NCBI RefSeq assembly: GCF_035989885.1
Contig: NZ_CP108518.1
Span: 8,361,001-8,425,000 of the forward strand
Source of the DNA: Streptomyces sp. NBC_01232
GTDB taxonomy: Bacteria; Actinomycetota; Actinomycetes; Streptomycetales; Streptomycetaceae
Length of the DNA stretch: 64,000 nt
Direction: 5' to 3'
Shown: piece after piece, positions 40,678 to 48,622 of the stretch
How positions within the stretch are numbered: position 1 is the first letter of the stretch
Layout of the letters: the number at the start of each line of letters is the position of its first letter
Translations under genes and position numbers: made by a program
The notes under the pieces: generated by a model
Seen by the model: the letters and a program-made list of their open reading frames with translations, nothing else
What the model was told of the DNA's origin: nothing
The model's database searches: none

Positions 40678-42213
40678 TCAGCGCGGGCCGGGGCGGGTGG
40701 TGCGGGCGTGGGCGGCCTCGAAGCGCTGGAAGGCCGCCTCCTGCCGCCACTCGACCTGCGCCTTCGGGCTGGCCTTCAGGAAGCGGGCGCACCGCTCGCC
40801 CGGACGCTCGGCGCCCTGGCGCTCGCCGGCGCACGCGCCGACCGGCCGGTAGCCGGTGCGGACGTCATGGTTCCACAGGCCGCGGCCGGGCAGGAACGAA
40901 TGCTGCAGAGAGGCCCGGGCCAGGTCCTTCAGCTCCGAGTAGCCGAGCCCGTACATCTCGGCGGCCCGGCGGTACTCGTCGGTGATCTCGATCCGGGACA
41001 CGCCCGGGTCGTCGGTGGCCAGGACGACCGGGACGCCGTGGCGGCGGTAGGTGGCGAAGGGGTGGGCCTCGCCGGAGACCCGCAGGATCTGCTCGTTGCT
41101 GTGGAAGGGGACCTCGACCGCGATCCGCCGCTCGGCCATGTAGCGCATGAGCGACTCCCAGCGGTCCTCGTGCAGCACGGACACGCCGTGCCCGATCCGC
41201 TCCGCGCGGCCCGTCTGCGCCGCCTCCCTGATGTGGAAGGTGAGCTCCTCCGGCTTGACCAGGCCGGGCACCAGCTCGCCCGCGTGCAGGGTGATGTGCG
41301 CCTTCGGGTACTGGGTCTTGAGGTAGTTCAGCATCCGCATGTGCAGGCGGTAGTCGCGCAGGGCGACCGGGTCGTCCTCCGGCTGCACCAGGTTGACGGC
41401 GACGAAGCGCGGGTCGCGTTCGGCCAGCCGCATGCCGAGGGCCATCTGGGTGAAGACCCGCTGCGGGGTGCCGGCGCGGGCGACTTGGGAGATCCAGCGG
41501 TACGGAAGGGAGCACGCGGCATCGGGCTGCGGGGTGTCGCAGTGCGCCGCGGCGCGGAACTCGGTGTCGGTGCTGTCGGCGTCGGCGCGTGCCTGCCGGA
41601 CTACCGCGTCCAGACCGCCGGCGGCCAGCAGCTTGTCGTGCATCCGGTCGAGGTCCGCGTCGAAACCGACGCGGTCGGCGAGTTCACGGGCCGGACCGGA
41701 GGCCGGGGAGATCATGGTCTCCAGATAGAACTGGTTCTGCCGGGCGGCGGAACCCGCGACCTCCGCGAGCAGCCGGCCGGGATGGCGCCAGGGCACCTCG
41801 CCGAACTTGCCGAAGGTCGCGAAGAAGTGGTCGTGGCCGTTGCCGTCGGCCGGAAAGTCCTGCATCGACCAGGCCCGGATGACCTGCTGCCGGAACGCCG
41901 CGTCGGAGACCGCGTCGGCGGCGGGCCGGGTGCCCGCCCCGCACGGAGGGGGCACGGCGGTGGTGGTGTCGGTGGTGATGCACAGGCCGTCCCCGGCGGC
42001 GAGTTCGATCAGGAACTCGGTGGTCACCGCACCGGACAGATGGTTGTGCAGGTCACCGCCCTTGGGGAGGTCGGCGAAGAAATCGCCCGACCGGGCCGGG
42101 GCCAAGGCCGGAGCCGGTGGCGCTAAGGGGGCGGATGCCGCGTACGCGGAGGCGGGTGCGAGCAGGGCGAGCGCGGAGAGCGCACCGATCAAGTGGGATG
42201 GGATCACGGGCAC
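40678..42213 (-). CDS. Secreted adenosine deaminase family protein
   Basis: A 511-residue exported metal hydrolase. A signal peptide (LIGALSALALLAPASAYA) precedes the amidohydrolase barrel. Zinc ligands are in GGDLHNHLSGA (His-x-His). The other motifs are ITLHAGEL, RIGHGVSVL and LATDDPGVSR with the catalytic Asp pair. It deaminates adenosine or a related nucleoside to inosine outside the cell. It has an extra Cys-rich middle section (CDTPQPDAACSLP) and a C-terminal region with two Cys (ACAGERQ, ERCARF), as in extracellular deaminases. GTG 42213 is chosen because it gives a normal signal peptide; the ribosome site is weak, and ATG 42273 or GTG 42207 are alternatives. Confidence 0.88.
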   Translation of the reverse strand: MPVIPSHLIGALSALALLAPASAYAASAPLAPPAPALAPARSGDFFADLPKGGDLHNHLSGAVTTEFLIELAAGDGLCITTDTTTAVPPPCGAGTRPAADAVSDAAFRQQVIRAWSMQDFPADGNGHDHFFATFGKFGEVPWRHPGRLLAEVAGSAARQNQFYLETMISPASGPARELADRVGFDADLDRMHDKLLAAGGLDAVVRQARADADSTDTEFRAAAHCDTPQPDAACSLPYRWISQVARAGTPQRVFTQMALGMRLAERDPRFVAVNLVQPEDDPVALRDYRLHMRMLNYLKTQYPKAHITLHAGELVPGLVKPEELTFHIREAAQTGRAERIGHGVSVLHEDRWESLMRYMAERRIAVEVPFHSNEQILRVSGEAHPFATYRRHGVPVVLATDDPGVSRIEITDEYRRAAEMYGLGYSELKDLARASLQHSFLPGRGLWNHDVRTGYRPVGACAGERQGAERPGERCARFLKASPKAQVEWRQEAAFQRFEAAHARTTRPGPR

Positions 42214-42467
42214 ATGGTGGTGAGGCGGACGGCCACCCGGCAGGATGCCGGGCCGGGCGCTGCCCGGTGTCACCCGTGAGGCCCCGCGGAGGATCGTTCC
42301 TCCCGGCGGGAACCCGACTTCGCGCCGTCGCCGCGGTGTTGCGTCGCGCTGCTTGGCCGGGAGGCGAGCCGGTCAGTGAGCCAGGCGTCCAGTCGGTCCG
42401 TCGGCGCGGTGGGTCAGCCGGCGGGTCCGTGGGCCGGCCGGTCGGCCGGAGCAGGTCCTCCGCCCCG

Positions 42468-43043
42468 TCAGACGGGCTGATGGCTGAACCAGGCGCGGCT
42501 CTCCGGCTGGTTGGGGCGGACGATCGCCAGGATGGCCGGCACGAGCCAGATCACTCCCAGAATGGGCATCACCTGGAAGAACGCCCAGCTGAAGGGGAGA
42601 GCCGTCCAGCCGTAGACGAAGGCGGAAACCCGCAGATTCTGATGGCGGCTGGGGAACTTGAGGGCGGTCGTGACACCCCACGCGGCCACCGCGAGCACGA
42701 GCAACCCGGCGAAGACGACCTTGCCGGAGTTCGCCTCGCCCGGCGTGCTGCAACACGGCGTCGAGGCGTCGGCCTCGCCCCAGACGGCAGTGGCGACGGC
42801 CACGCTGTTGGTCACCAGAGCGAGCCCGAGGACGGCCTGAAGGCCGCCCAGGACCATCAGGAGAATCCGGAGGTTCCTGACGGCGCCCGGCATCCGTGCG
42901 CCGGGTGGAATCGCCTCGTGGGACAGTCCCCTCGGTTCACCCGGACCTCCGGTTCCGCCCGGTCCCCCCGATCCGGGGTTGCCGTTCGCGCGAGCCCGCT
43001 CCCACGGCCGTCCCCCGCCTGGTTCCCCATCGTTCCGGCTCAT
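42468..43043 (-). CDS. Multi-pass membrane protein, hypothetical
   Basis: A 191-residue protein. The first 50 residues are Gly/Pro-rich (GGPGGTGGPGEPRG). Four transmembrane helices follow, from LRILLMVLGGLQAVLGLALV to FSWAFFQVMPILGVIWLVPA. A loop with two adjacent cysteines (TPCCSTPGEANSG) lies between helices 1 and 2. The start is ATG 43043 behind GGGGAGGA. No family is recognised; it is found widely in Streptomyces as an unnamed membrane protein. Confidence 0.8.
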   Translation of the reverse strand: MSRNDGEPGGGRPWERARANGNPGSGGPGGTGGPGEPRGLSHEAIPPGARMPGAVRNLRILLMVLGGLQAVLGLALVTNSVAVATAVWGEADASTPCCSTPGEANSGKVVFAGLLVLAVAAWGVTTALKFPSRHQNLRVSAFVYGWTALPFSWAFFQVMPILGVIWLVPAILAIVRPNQPESRAWFSHQPV

Positions 43044-43118
43044 CCTGACGGTCCTCCCCCTGGGAAAGTCATCGCACCTGCGCGCCATGCTCCGGCCGCT
43101 CCTGTCGGCTGTCCAGCC

Positions 43119-44168
43119 TCAAACCGGCCACCGCCGACCCGCACAACCGGTGCTGTTGAGCAAGGTGAGGCCGAGGTGGGTCAGGGTATGGAGGGCAGCC
43201 TTCCGCTCCCGGGCGAGGGCGGTCAGTCCGGCGGCGCGCAGCGTGGTGGCGTGCTCGCTGGCGCTCGCCGGCGAGATGCCTGCCCGCCGGGCGAGCTGCG
43301 TCGTGGTGGACGCGGGATGGTCGGCGATCACGCACAGGACGACCGCCCGGGTACGTCCGAGGAGCGCGGACAGAGCCGGTGGCACCGGAGCATCGACCCG
43401 GCGTGCGTCAGCCGGGGGAGCCCACAGAGCGGCCGCGTCGACCGGATCGTGCAGGGCCGGATAGACCATGACCACGCCGTCGGCCCCGGAACCGGCGAAC
43501 AGCTGGGGTACCGGCCCGCAGAACACCGACGGCGCCAGGATCAGTGGCCGCCCGGCCAGGTGGAAGTCGGCGACCGGGTGGACGAACGGGCGATAGCCGG
43601 GGATCTCCAGCACCGGCGGCCTCCACCGGACCATCGGGCCCATGCCGTCCAGCAGCGCCGCCACTCCGCCCCGGGCCATGAGGCGCCCCCTGCGTGCCAC
43701 GTCGCCGTCCAGGTGCTGGTGGATGCGGCCCCAGTACGAGGCGACCCCCACCCGGTGGCAGTCCCGCAGCGCCCCCGCGAGCCGCCCCACGGACTGCCGG
43801 TCGGCCGCCATCACCCCGGCCAGCCACCGAGCCCGCCGCCTGCCCGCACCGGCGCACACGCCGAACTCCTCGCGCAGCCGGCCCTCGGGCGCACTGACCA
43901 ACCGCTCCAGCCCCTCGTCCATGCAGCCCGCAGTCCCCACCAGGGTGAACAGGTCCACCAGCCCGCCGGCCGGTGAGCCGAGGAACTGCGCGGCGTGCGG
44001 TCCGTCGCCGGTGACGAGCGGGCCCGTACGCGCACGCCAGCCGCCGAACAGGACTCTGCCGTCACGCCGCTGGAGGTTCCACAGGCCGAGCGAGGTCTCC
44101 GCGAGCGGACCGAGCACTTCGACCTTCACCCGAGCCAGGTCCTCCGCGGTGAAGTGCAGTCGCAACAC
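43119..44168 (-). CDS. ArsR-type winged-helix regulator with N-terminal DUF5937-like domain
   Basis: A 349-residue regulator. The first 230 residues are an unnamed domain opening LRLHFTAEDLARVKVEVLGP, seen in Streptomyces proteins annotated DUF5937. The C-terminal 80 residues hold a winged helix: TTTQLARRAGISPASASEHA with LGLTLL at the end. Such proteins bind DNA as ArsR-like dimers; the effector domain is unstudied. The start is GTG 44168 with GAGGAG seven bases upstream. It is divergent from the small secreted-protein gene at 44346, with 177 nt between, so it may control it. Confidence 0.85.
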   Translation of the reverse strand: MLRLHFTAEDLARVKVEVLGPLAETSLGLWNLQRRDGRVLFGGWRARTGPLVTGDGPHAAQFLGSPAGGLVDLFTLVGTAGCMDEGLERLVSAPEGRLREEFGVCAGAGRRRARWLAGVMAADRQSVGRLAGALRDCHRVGVASYWGRIHQHLDGDVARRGRLMARGGVAALLDGMGPMVRWRPPVLEIPGYRPFVHPVADFHLAGRPLILAPSVFCGPVPQLFAGSGADGVVMVYPALHDPVDAAALWAPPADARRVDAPVPPALSALLGRTRAVVLCVIADHPASTTTQLARRAGISPASASEHATTLRAAGLTALARERKAALHTLTHLGLTLLNSTGCAGRRWPV

Positions 44169-44345
44169 ACCGGCCTCCTCACCCGCCTGGGCCGAATGCT
44201 TCCCGCTGCGCTCGGTTCGGGTCAGACCGAAACGAGTCGAATTCCCTGCGGGCCGGAGCGAATCATGTTCGCCAGAGCGTCACTTACCGCTGAGCGTCCG
44301 CTATCGGGGGAACGGCCTCAGCAGACTCATGGAAAGGCAGAAACC

Positions 44346-44621
44346 ATGCGCACGACAGTGAAACGGGCTCTGACCACGCTCGCCGCCGGCGCGGCCGTCG
44401 TCATGATGGCCACGGTGGGGGCCTCGGCCGCCACCACTGCGGACACGGCGGCCGCCGCCGCCACGCCCGCGGCCCTGGCACTCCCGGCGGCCGCCCCGGC
44501 CTGGGAGCACATAGGCGAGTTCTCCAAGGCGGAGTGCTACTCGCTCCGGGACTCCTATGCGGGCAAGGCCAAGTGCGTCCGCAACGCGGGCGGTCTGTAC
44601 GACCTCTACGTGAAGGTGTGA
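44346..44621 (+). CDS. Small secreted protein
   Basis: A 91-residue precursor. A Sec signal (VKRALTTLAAGAAVVMMATV, cleavage after ASA) is followed by an Ala/Thr-rich stretch. The mature C-terminal part of about 40 residues has two cysteines (AECYSL and AKCVRN) that can form one disulfide, then GGLYDLYVKV. The start is ATG 44346 behind AAAGG. Its role is unknown. It is divergent from the ArsR-type regulator. Confidence 0.8.
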   Translation: MRTTVKRALTTLAAGAAVVMMATVGASAATTADTAAAAATPAALALPAAAPAWEHIGEFSKAECYSLRDSYAGKAKCVRNAGGLYDLYVKV

Positions 44622-44777
44622 TCCACCGGTCACCCGGAGCCGGCGCGAGCGAGAGCCGTCGGAGGGCGAGCACGGGGGGCGTCCACGGGCGGTCCGCGAA
44701 CCGAACCCGCTGATGGTTCGTGCGGGCTGAGCGGCGGTACGCCTCGCGCATCCGCGCCCGGGCACGCACCGGGCCGG

Positions 44778-44810
44778 GCCCGGCCCCGACGACCCGTCGC
44801 GGGGCCGGGC
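44778..44810. terminator. Strong GC hairpin
   Basis: GCCCGGCCCCG at 44778-44788 pairs exactly with CGGGGCCGGGC at 44800-44810 around an 11-nt loop. It lies between the small secreted-protein gene and the VOC gene, so it probably ends the former's message. Confidence 0.65.
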
Positions 44811-44885
44811 TTCGGGCGCTCCCCGTGGCGAGCCGCGTTGGTGTGGTGCAGCCTCGGCCGTTCGCCGTCCTGGCAGGATGGTGGC

Positions 44886-45239
44886 ATGGAACGTGTGCTT
44901 GGAATCGGCGGATACTTCCTGCGGGCCTCCGACCCGGCGGCCCTGAGCGCGTGGTACCGCGACTGCCTGGGGCTGGACGCAGATGAGCATGGCCTCTGGC
45001 AGCAGGGCGCCGGGCCGACGGTGTTCGCGACGTTCGAGCCCGAGACCGACTACTTCGGGTCCCGCACCCAGCGCACCATGCTCAACTTCCGGGTCCGCGA
45101 CCTCGACGCGATGCTCGTGCAGTTGCGGGCCGCGGGGGCGGACGTGGCGGACGAAACACAGGACATGGAAGGTGTGGGTCGCTTCGGCTGGGTCACCGAC
45201 CCCGAGGGCAACCGGGTCGAGCTGTGGCAGCCCGCCTGA
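44886..45239 (+). CDS. VOC (glyoxalase fold) family protein
   Basis: A 117-residue single-domain VOC protein. It has GIGGYFLRASDPAALSAWYR at the start, MLNFRVRDLDAMLVQLRAAG in the middle and WVTDPEGNRVELWQPA at the end, where Glu is the usual metal ligand. It could be a glyoxalase-like or antibiotic-sequestering protein; the sequence does not decide. The start is ATG 44886 with AGGA upstream. It stands alone. Confidence 0.87.
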   Translation: MERVLGIGGYFLRASDPAALSAWYRDCLGLDADEHGLWQQGAGPTVFATFEPETDYFGSRTQRTMLNFRVRDLDAMLVQLRAAGADVADETQDMEGVGRFGWVTDPEGNRVELWQPA

Positions 45240-45734
45240 CCGCGGAACCACCGTCCGGTCCGTGCCCCTGCAGGGCGCGACGGTAGCGGACTTCGGTGAC
45301 GGACACCCGTCGTGGCCGTCGGCCTGTACGGCGCCGACAGCGGCCCCGCGTGCCCTGTCAGGAGTCCGTACAGGGCCACTTGCCGCAGCCTTCGGAGGAC
45401 ACCACCCACCCGGTCATCCCGGATGCGCATGTGCAAATACCTTGATCGCTCCCGCAGGGTTCCGCCTGGTAGGCTCCGCCCCGGAAACGATCAACCTCCT
45501 GGGCAGGAAGCACCTCAGACACAACCCCTGCATGCCTACCCGGTGAAGGGCGAACTCCCGGACGCGCATCAGCACCGTGCCGGCCACGAGCACGATGCTC
45601 CCCGTGACTTCGCGTCAGATCGACTCGGGTGAGCGGCTCAGTCGCGCCCCGGAGCACACCCGGTCCATGCACTCGGCCTTCTGACGGGCCGTATGGACTG
45701 ACGTCAACACGCACAAGCTTGTGGAGAACCCCTC
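45240..45734. other. 495-bp gene-free stretch
   Basis: No frame here has the composition of a gene over useful length. On the minus strand a short end GWVVSSEGCGKWPC before a stop at 45358-45360 might be the relic of a small secreted protein. I see no riboswitch, RNA gene or repeat. The promoter of the 45735 gene should lie in its right half. Confidence 0.4.
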
Positions 45735-46283
45735 ATGACGACACCGCACCACCCTGGCGGCCACACCCCCGTTCCGGGCAACCCCTACAGCCACAACGCG
45801 GGCGGAGGCGGAGAGGCCGCCTACGCCCCGGCCCCCGGCGGACATGCGCCGAGCGCATACGCCGGCCCGGCCCCCGCCGCCGGCCAGGCGTCGCCCCCGT
45901 GCCGGGCCTGCGGTGCCCAGATCGCCGTGAACTTCAAGGTCCGCGCCCACATGGGCATTCTCATCATGATGAAGTTCGAGCACCTGGACGGACCGTTCTG
46001 CCGTGCCTGTGGCATAGCGGTCGTCCGGCAGATGACCTTCCGGACCCTGTTCCTGGGGTGGTGGGGACCGCTCTCCCTGGTGATCCTCAACCCGTTCACG
46101 CTCGTATGGAATCTGACGGCCTACCTGAAGTACAGCAAGCTTCCTCCGTCGGCGCCCCTCCCCGGACGCGCCCACCTCGACACGGGCCCGCCGGTCCTCA
46201 GGCGGCCGCTGTCATACGTGGCCCTCATCCCCCTGGCCTGGGCCATCTGGGTCGTCACCCAGATCGTGACCCACGAGATGTGA
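45735..46283 (+). CDS. Zinc-ribbon membrane protein, conserved hypothetical
   Basis: A 182-residue protein. The first 50 residues are Gly/Pro/Ala-rich. A four-cysteine zinc-ribbon-like unit follows: CRACG (55-60) and CRACG (86-92), separated by about 30 residues. After it are one or two transmembrane segments (LFLGWWGPLSLVILNPFTLV and YVALIPLAWAIWVVTQIV). This architecture is common in Streptomyces as an unnamed family. The start ATG 45735 has GTGGAGA upstream. Its function is not known. Confidence 0.82.
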   Translation: MTTPHHPGGHTPVPGNPYSHNAGGGGEAAYAPAPGGHAPSAYAGPAPAAGQASPPCRACGAQIAVNFKVRAHMGILIMMKFEHLDGPFCRACGIAVVRQMTFRTLFLGWWGPLSLVILNPFTLVWNLTAYLKYSKLPPSAPLPGRAHLDTGPPVLRRPLSYVALIPLAWAIWVVTQIVTHEM

Positions 46284-46385
46284 ACCGTACGGGCGGCCGG
46301 ATCGGCGACGTAGTTTCCGACGCGGCCGCTGTGGGACCGAATGCCATCCCGATCACGTCACCGTCGGCGTCGTGCTCCAGTGTGG

Positions 46386-47318
46386 TCAGACCGTGCGTTC
46401 GGCCCCGTAGTAGCCGTGCCGCATCCGGAACCTCATGGGTTCGGTTCCGTGTGCCTCGATGTGGGCGATCAGCAGTGACTTCAGCGGCTCGGGCAGGTGC
46501 CTGCCGTGTGCTCCGGTCCACTCGAGCGAGCCGAACAGCCCCGCTGCTCCGTCGAGTTGAGCCGGAGTCGGAGGCTGTGCCGCGCACGCCGCGAAAATGA
46601 GGCCGGAAGGTTCGGCCAGAAGCTGGAGCTCCACCGCCCGGTCGTACCACATCAGGCCGCCGGTGGGCTCCCTGGCGGAGATCCCGGCCCATGCCAGCAG
46701 GGCGCGGATCCGCTCGATCCCGTCGGGGTGGAGGCGCCGGGTGAGAGCGGCGAGTCGGTCCTCGGCGTCCCGCAGGTCACGTGACCACGCTTCAGCATCG
46801 CGCCCGGGCGGCTGCGCCACGGCCTCGGCGGCCTCGGTCAGTCCGGGCGGCGCGGACCGTACCCAGCGCGCCCGCCGCCGCTCGGCAACGGCCTCCTCGG
46901 CCGCCAGCTCGGCCTGAGCCTCCCTCGATCCGGTCAGGCCGTGCTCAGCCAGCCACGCAGTGAGCGCCGGACCGTCACGCAGGTCGGCGTCACCATCACC
47001 GAGCCCGCGGATCCCGGTCTGGTGGTGCAGGGTCCAGCGGGCGATGAGTTCGCCGTACGCGTCGTGAACCATGATCGTCGGCCAGCCGTTGCAACGGCAC
47101 CGGTCGCCGGTCCCGCCGTCCACGATGGCCAGGAGCTCGGCCAGGTCCGCCAGGTCGGCACCGGTCACGTCGATCCGCGGTGCGCCGGTGGAGTCGTCCT
47201 CGTCGGACGGGACCTGCCCCTCGACGATCACGACGCGTGCGGCACGGTTCAGTACCGCCCGCAACCGGGCCGTGGTCGGCGGGCCGTCGGCCCCGGCGGC
47301 TGTTCCCTGGAAGATCAC
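46386..47318 (-). CDS. Conserved hypothetical protein
   Basis: A 310-residue soluble protein. The N-terminal half has a DLAELLAIVDGG segment, then CRCNGWPTIMVHDAYGELIA with two cysteines two residues apart, then TLHHQTGIRGLGDGDADL. The middle is a charged helix (AELAAEEAVAERRRARWVRS). The C-terminal half has repeated helices ending HGYYGAERTV. It recalls a family seen across Streptomyces; no function known. The start is taken as GTG 47318; the ribosome site is weak, so the start is uncertain. It is divergent from the coiled-coil gene at 47485. Confidence 0.7.
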   Translation of the reverse strand: MIFQGTAAGADGPPTTARLRAVLNRAARVVIVEGQVPSDEDDSTGAPRIDVTGADLADLAELLAIVDGGTGDRCRCNGWPTIMVHDAYGELIARWTLHHQTGIRGLGDGDADLRDGPALTAWLAEHGLTGSREAQAELAAEEAVAERRRARWVRSAPPGLTEAAEAVAQPPGRDAEAWSRDLRDAEDRLAALTRRLHPDGIERIRALLAWAGISAREPTGGLMWYDRAVELQLLAEPSGLIFAACAAQPPTPAQLDGAAGLFGSLEWTGAHGRHLPEPLKSLLIAHIEAHGTEPMRFRMRHGYYGAERTV

Positions 47319-47484
47319 GTGCGCGAGCGTATCCCTGCAGTCCGCGTCTGCCTTCCGCGGGTCCCGCGCCGGCGTTCGCAGGTCCGTCCACCGCGCTGTC
47401 CAACGCTCCGTCCGTGCGTAAACATGCACAGGAAGCGACGTGGCGGCGTGGGCCGGAGCCACGGCGCGGGGCAGGGTGGCCGGT

Positions 47485-48423
47485 ATGAACGCGGACGTGG
47501 ACGACGTGGACGTGGAGGCGGCGACCTTCGAGCTGTACGGGCTGAAGCCGGCGGACTTCACCGCCGCCCGCGCCGCCGCCGTGGCCCGGGCCCGCCGGAA
47601 GAAGGACACCGCCGCCGCGGCCGCGATCGGCGGACTGCGCAAGCCGACCCTGGCCGTATGGGCGGTGAACCTGCTCGCCCGCACCCATCCGGACCAGGCC
47701 GAGGCACTGCTGCGCCTCGGCGCCGAGCTGCGCCGTTCGTACCGGGAGCTCGACGGCGAGCGGATGCGTGCGCTGTCGCAGGAGCAGCACCGGGTGATCG
47801 GCGCGCTGGCCGTGGAGGCCGGACAGCTGGCGGCCGGGGCGGGGGAGCAGCTCAGGGAGACGGTGCTGCGCGAGGTCGGAGAGATCTTCCACGGGTTGCT
47901 GGCCGATGAGGAGGCCGCCCGCCGATGGGCGTCCGGCTGCCTGGCGAAGGCGCCGGCCGTGGCGGTGGGGTTCGAAGGGCTGGAGCCCGCTCCGGGCGCC
48001 GCACCCCCGCCTGCCGATCCCGCCGGGGCCTCGGCCGCCCGCAACGAGGAAACCGGGTCCCGGCGGGCAGGACGGGCCGCCGAGAAGCGCCGTGCCCGGA
48101 CGGCCGCCGTACGGGAACAGGCTGCGGAGGCATCGGCAGCACTGCAACGGGCCGAGGAGCTCCTGGCGGAGGCGACGGCCGCCCGGGACCGGGCCGAGGA
48201 CGACGCGGCCGGCCTGAGCGACGAACTCGCCGCCCTGCGGCAACGGGCCGAAGCGGCCCGGCGAGAGGCGCAGGAGGCCAAGCAGCTGCACCGACAGGCC
48301 GAGCAGGCTCATGCCGGGGCCGTACGGGCAGCGGAGAAGGCCGCCCGGAGGCTGGAGGACCTGGAACGAAGCGAAGGGCCGAGCGGGACCGTGAGCGGGA
48401 GGGGGAGTAGCGACAAAGGCTGA
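47485..48423 (+). CDS. Coiled-coil hypothetical protein
   Basis: A 312-residue protein. The opening FELYGLKPADFTAARAAAVA, followed by GGLRKPTLAVWAVNLLARTH, is a recognisable actinobacterial family start. The second half is a long coiled coil rich in Ala, Glu and Arg (AASAALQRAEELLAEATAAR, then REAQEAKQLHRQAEQAHAG). No membrane segment is present. The start is ATG 47485; a reading from 47440 would add 15 residues of poor quality. The role is not known; a structural or scaffold function is possible. Confidence 0.8.
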   Translation: MNADVDDVDVEAATFELYGLKPADFTAARAAAVARARRKKDTAAAAAIGGLRKPTLAVWAVNLLARTHPDQAEALLRLGAELRRSYRELDGERMRALSQEQHRVIGALAVEAGQLAAGAGEQLRETVLREVGEIFHGLLADEEAARRWASGCLAKAPAVAVGFEGLEPAPGAAPPPADPAGASAARNEETGSRRAGRAAEKRRARTAAVREQAAEASAALQRAEELLAEATAARDRAEDDAAGLSDELAALRQRAEAARREAQEAKQLHRQAEQAHAGAVRAAEKAARRLEDLERSEGPSGTVSGRGSSDKG

Positions 48424-48622
48424 TGCCCGGAGCCGCCCGGAGCCGCCCGGAGCCGCCCGGACGCCGGCCCACCGGCCGTCCCGCCCGTTCCCACCCGCAG
48501 CCGCGCGGTGGCACTCCGTAGCCGATCCGCATGCCGCCGGGAAACCCCGGTCCGAGCGTTGCCCGCGACCGGTTGCACGGCGGCCCATTACCCGCAGTGC
48601 GCGACCGTGCCATGCTCGAAGG

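Noticed and set aside
45358..45714. 118-codon frame on the minus strand
   Set aside because: Only the last 20 residues look protein-like; the rest has no coding character.
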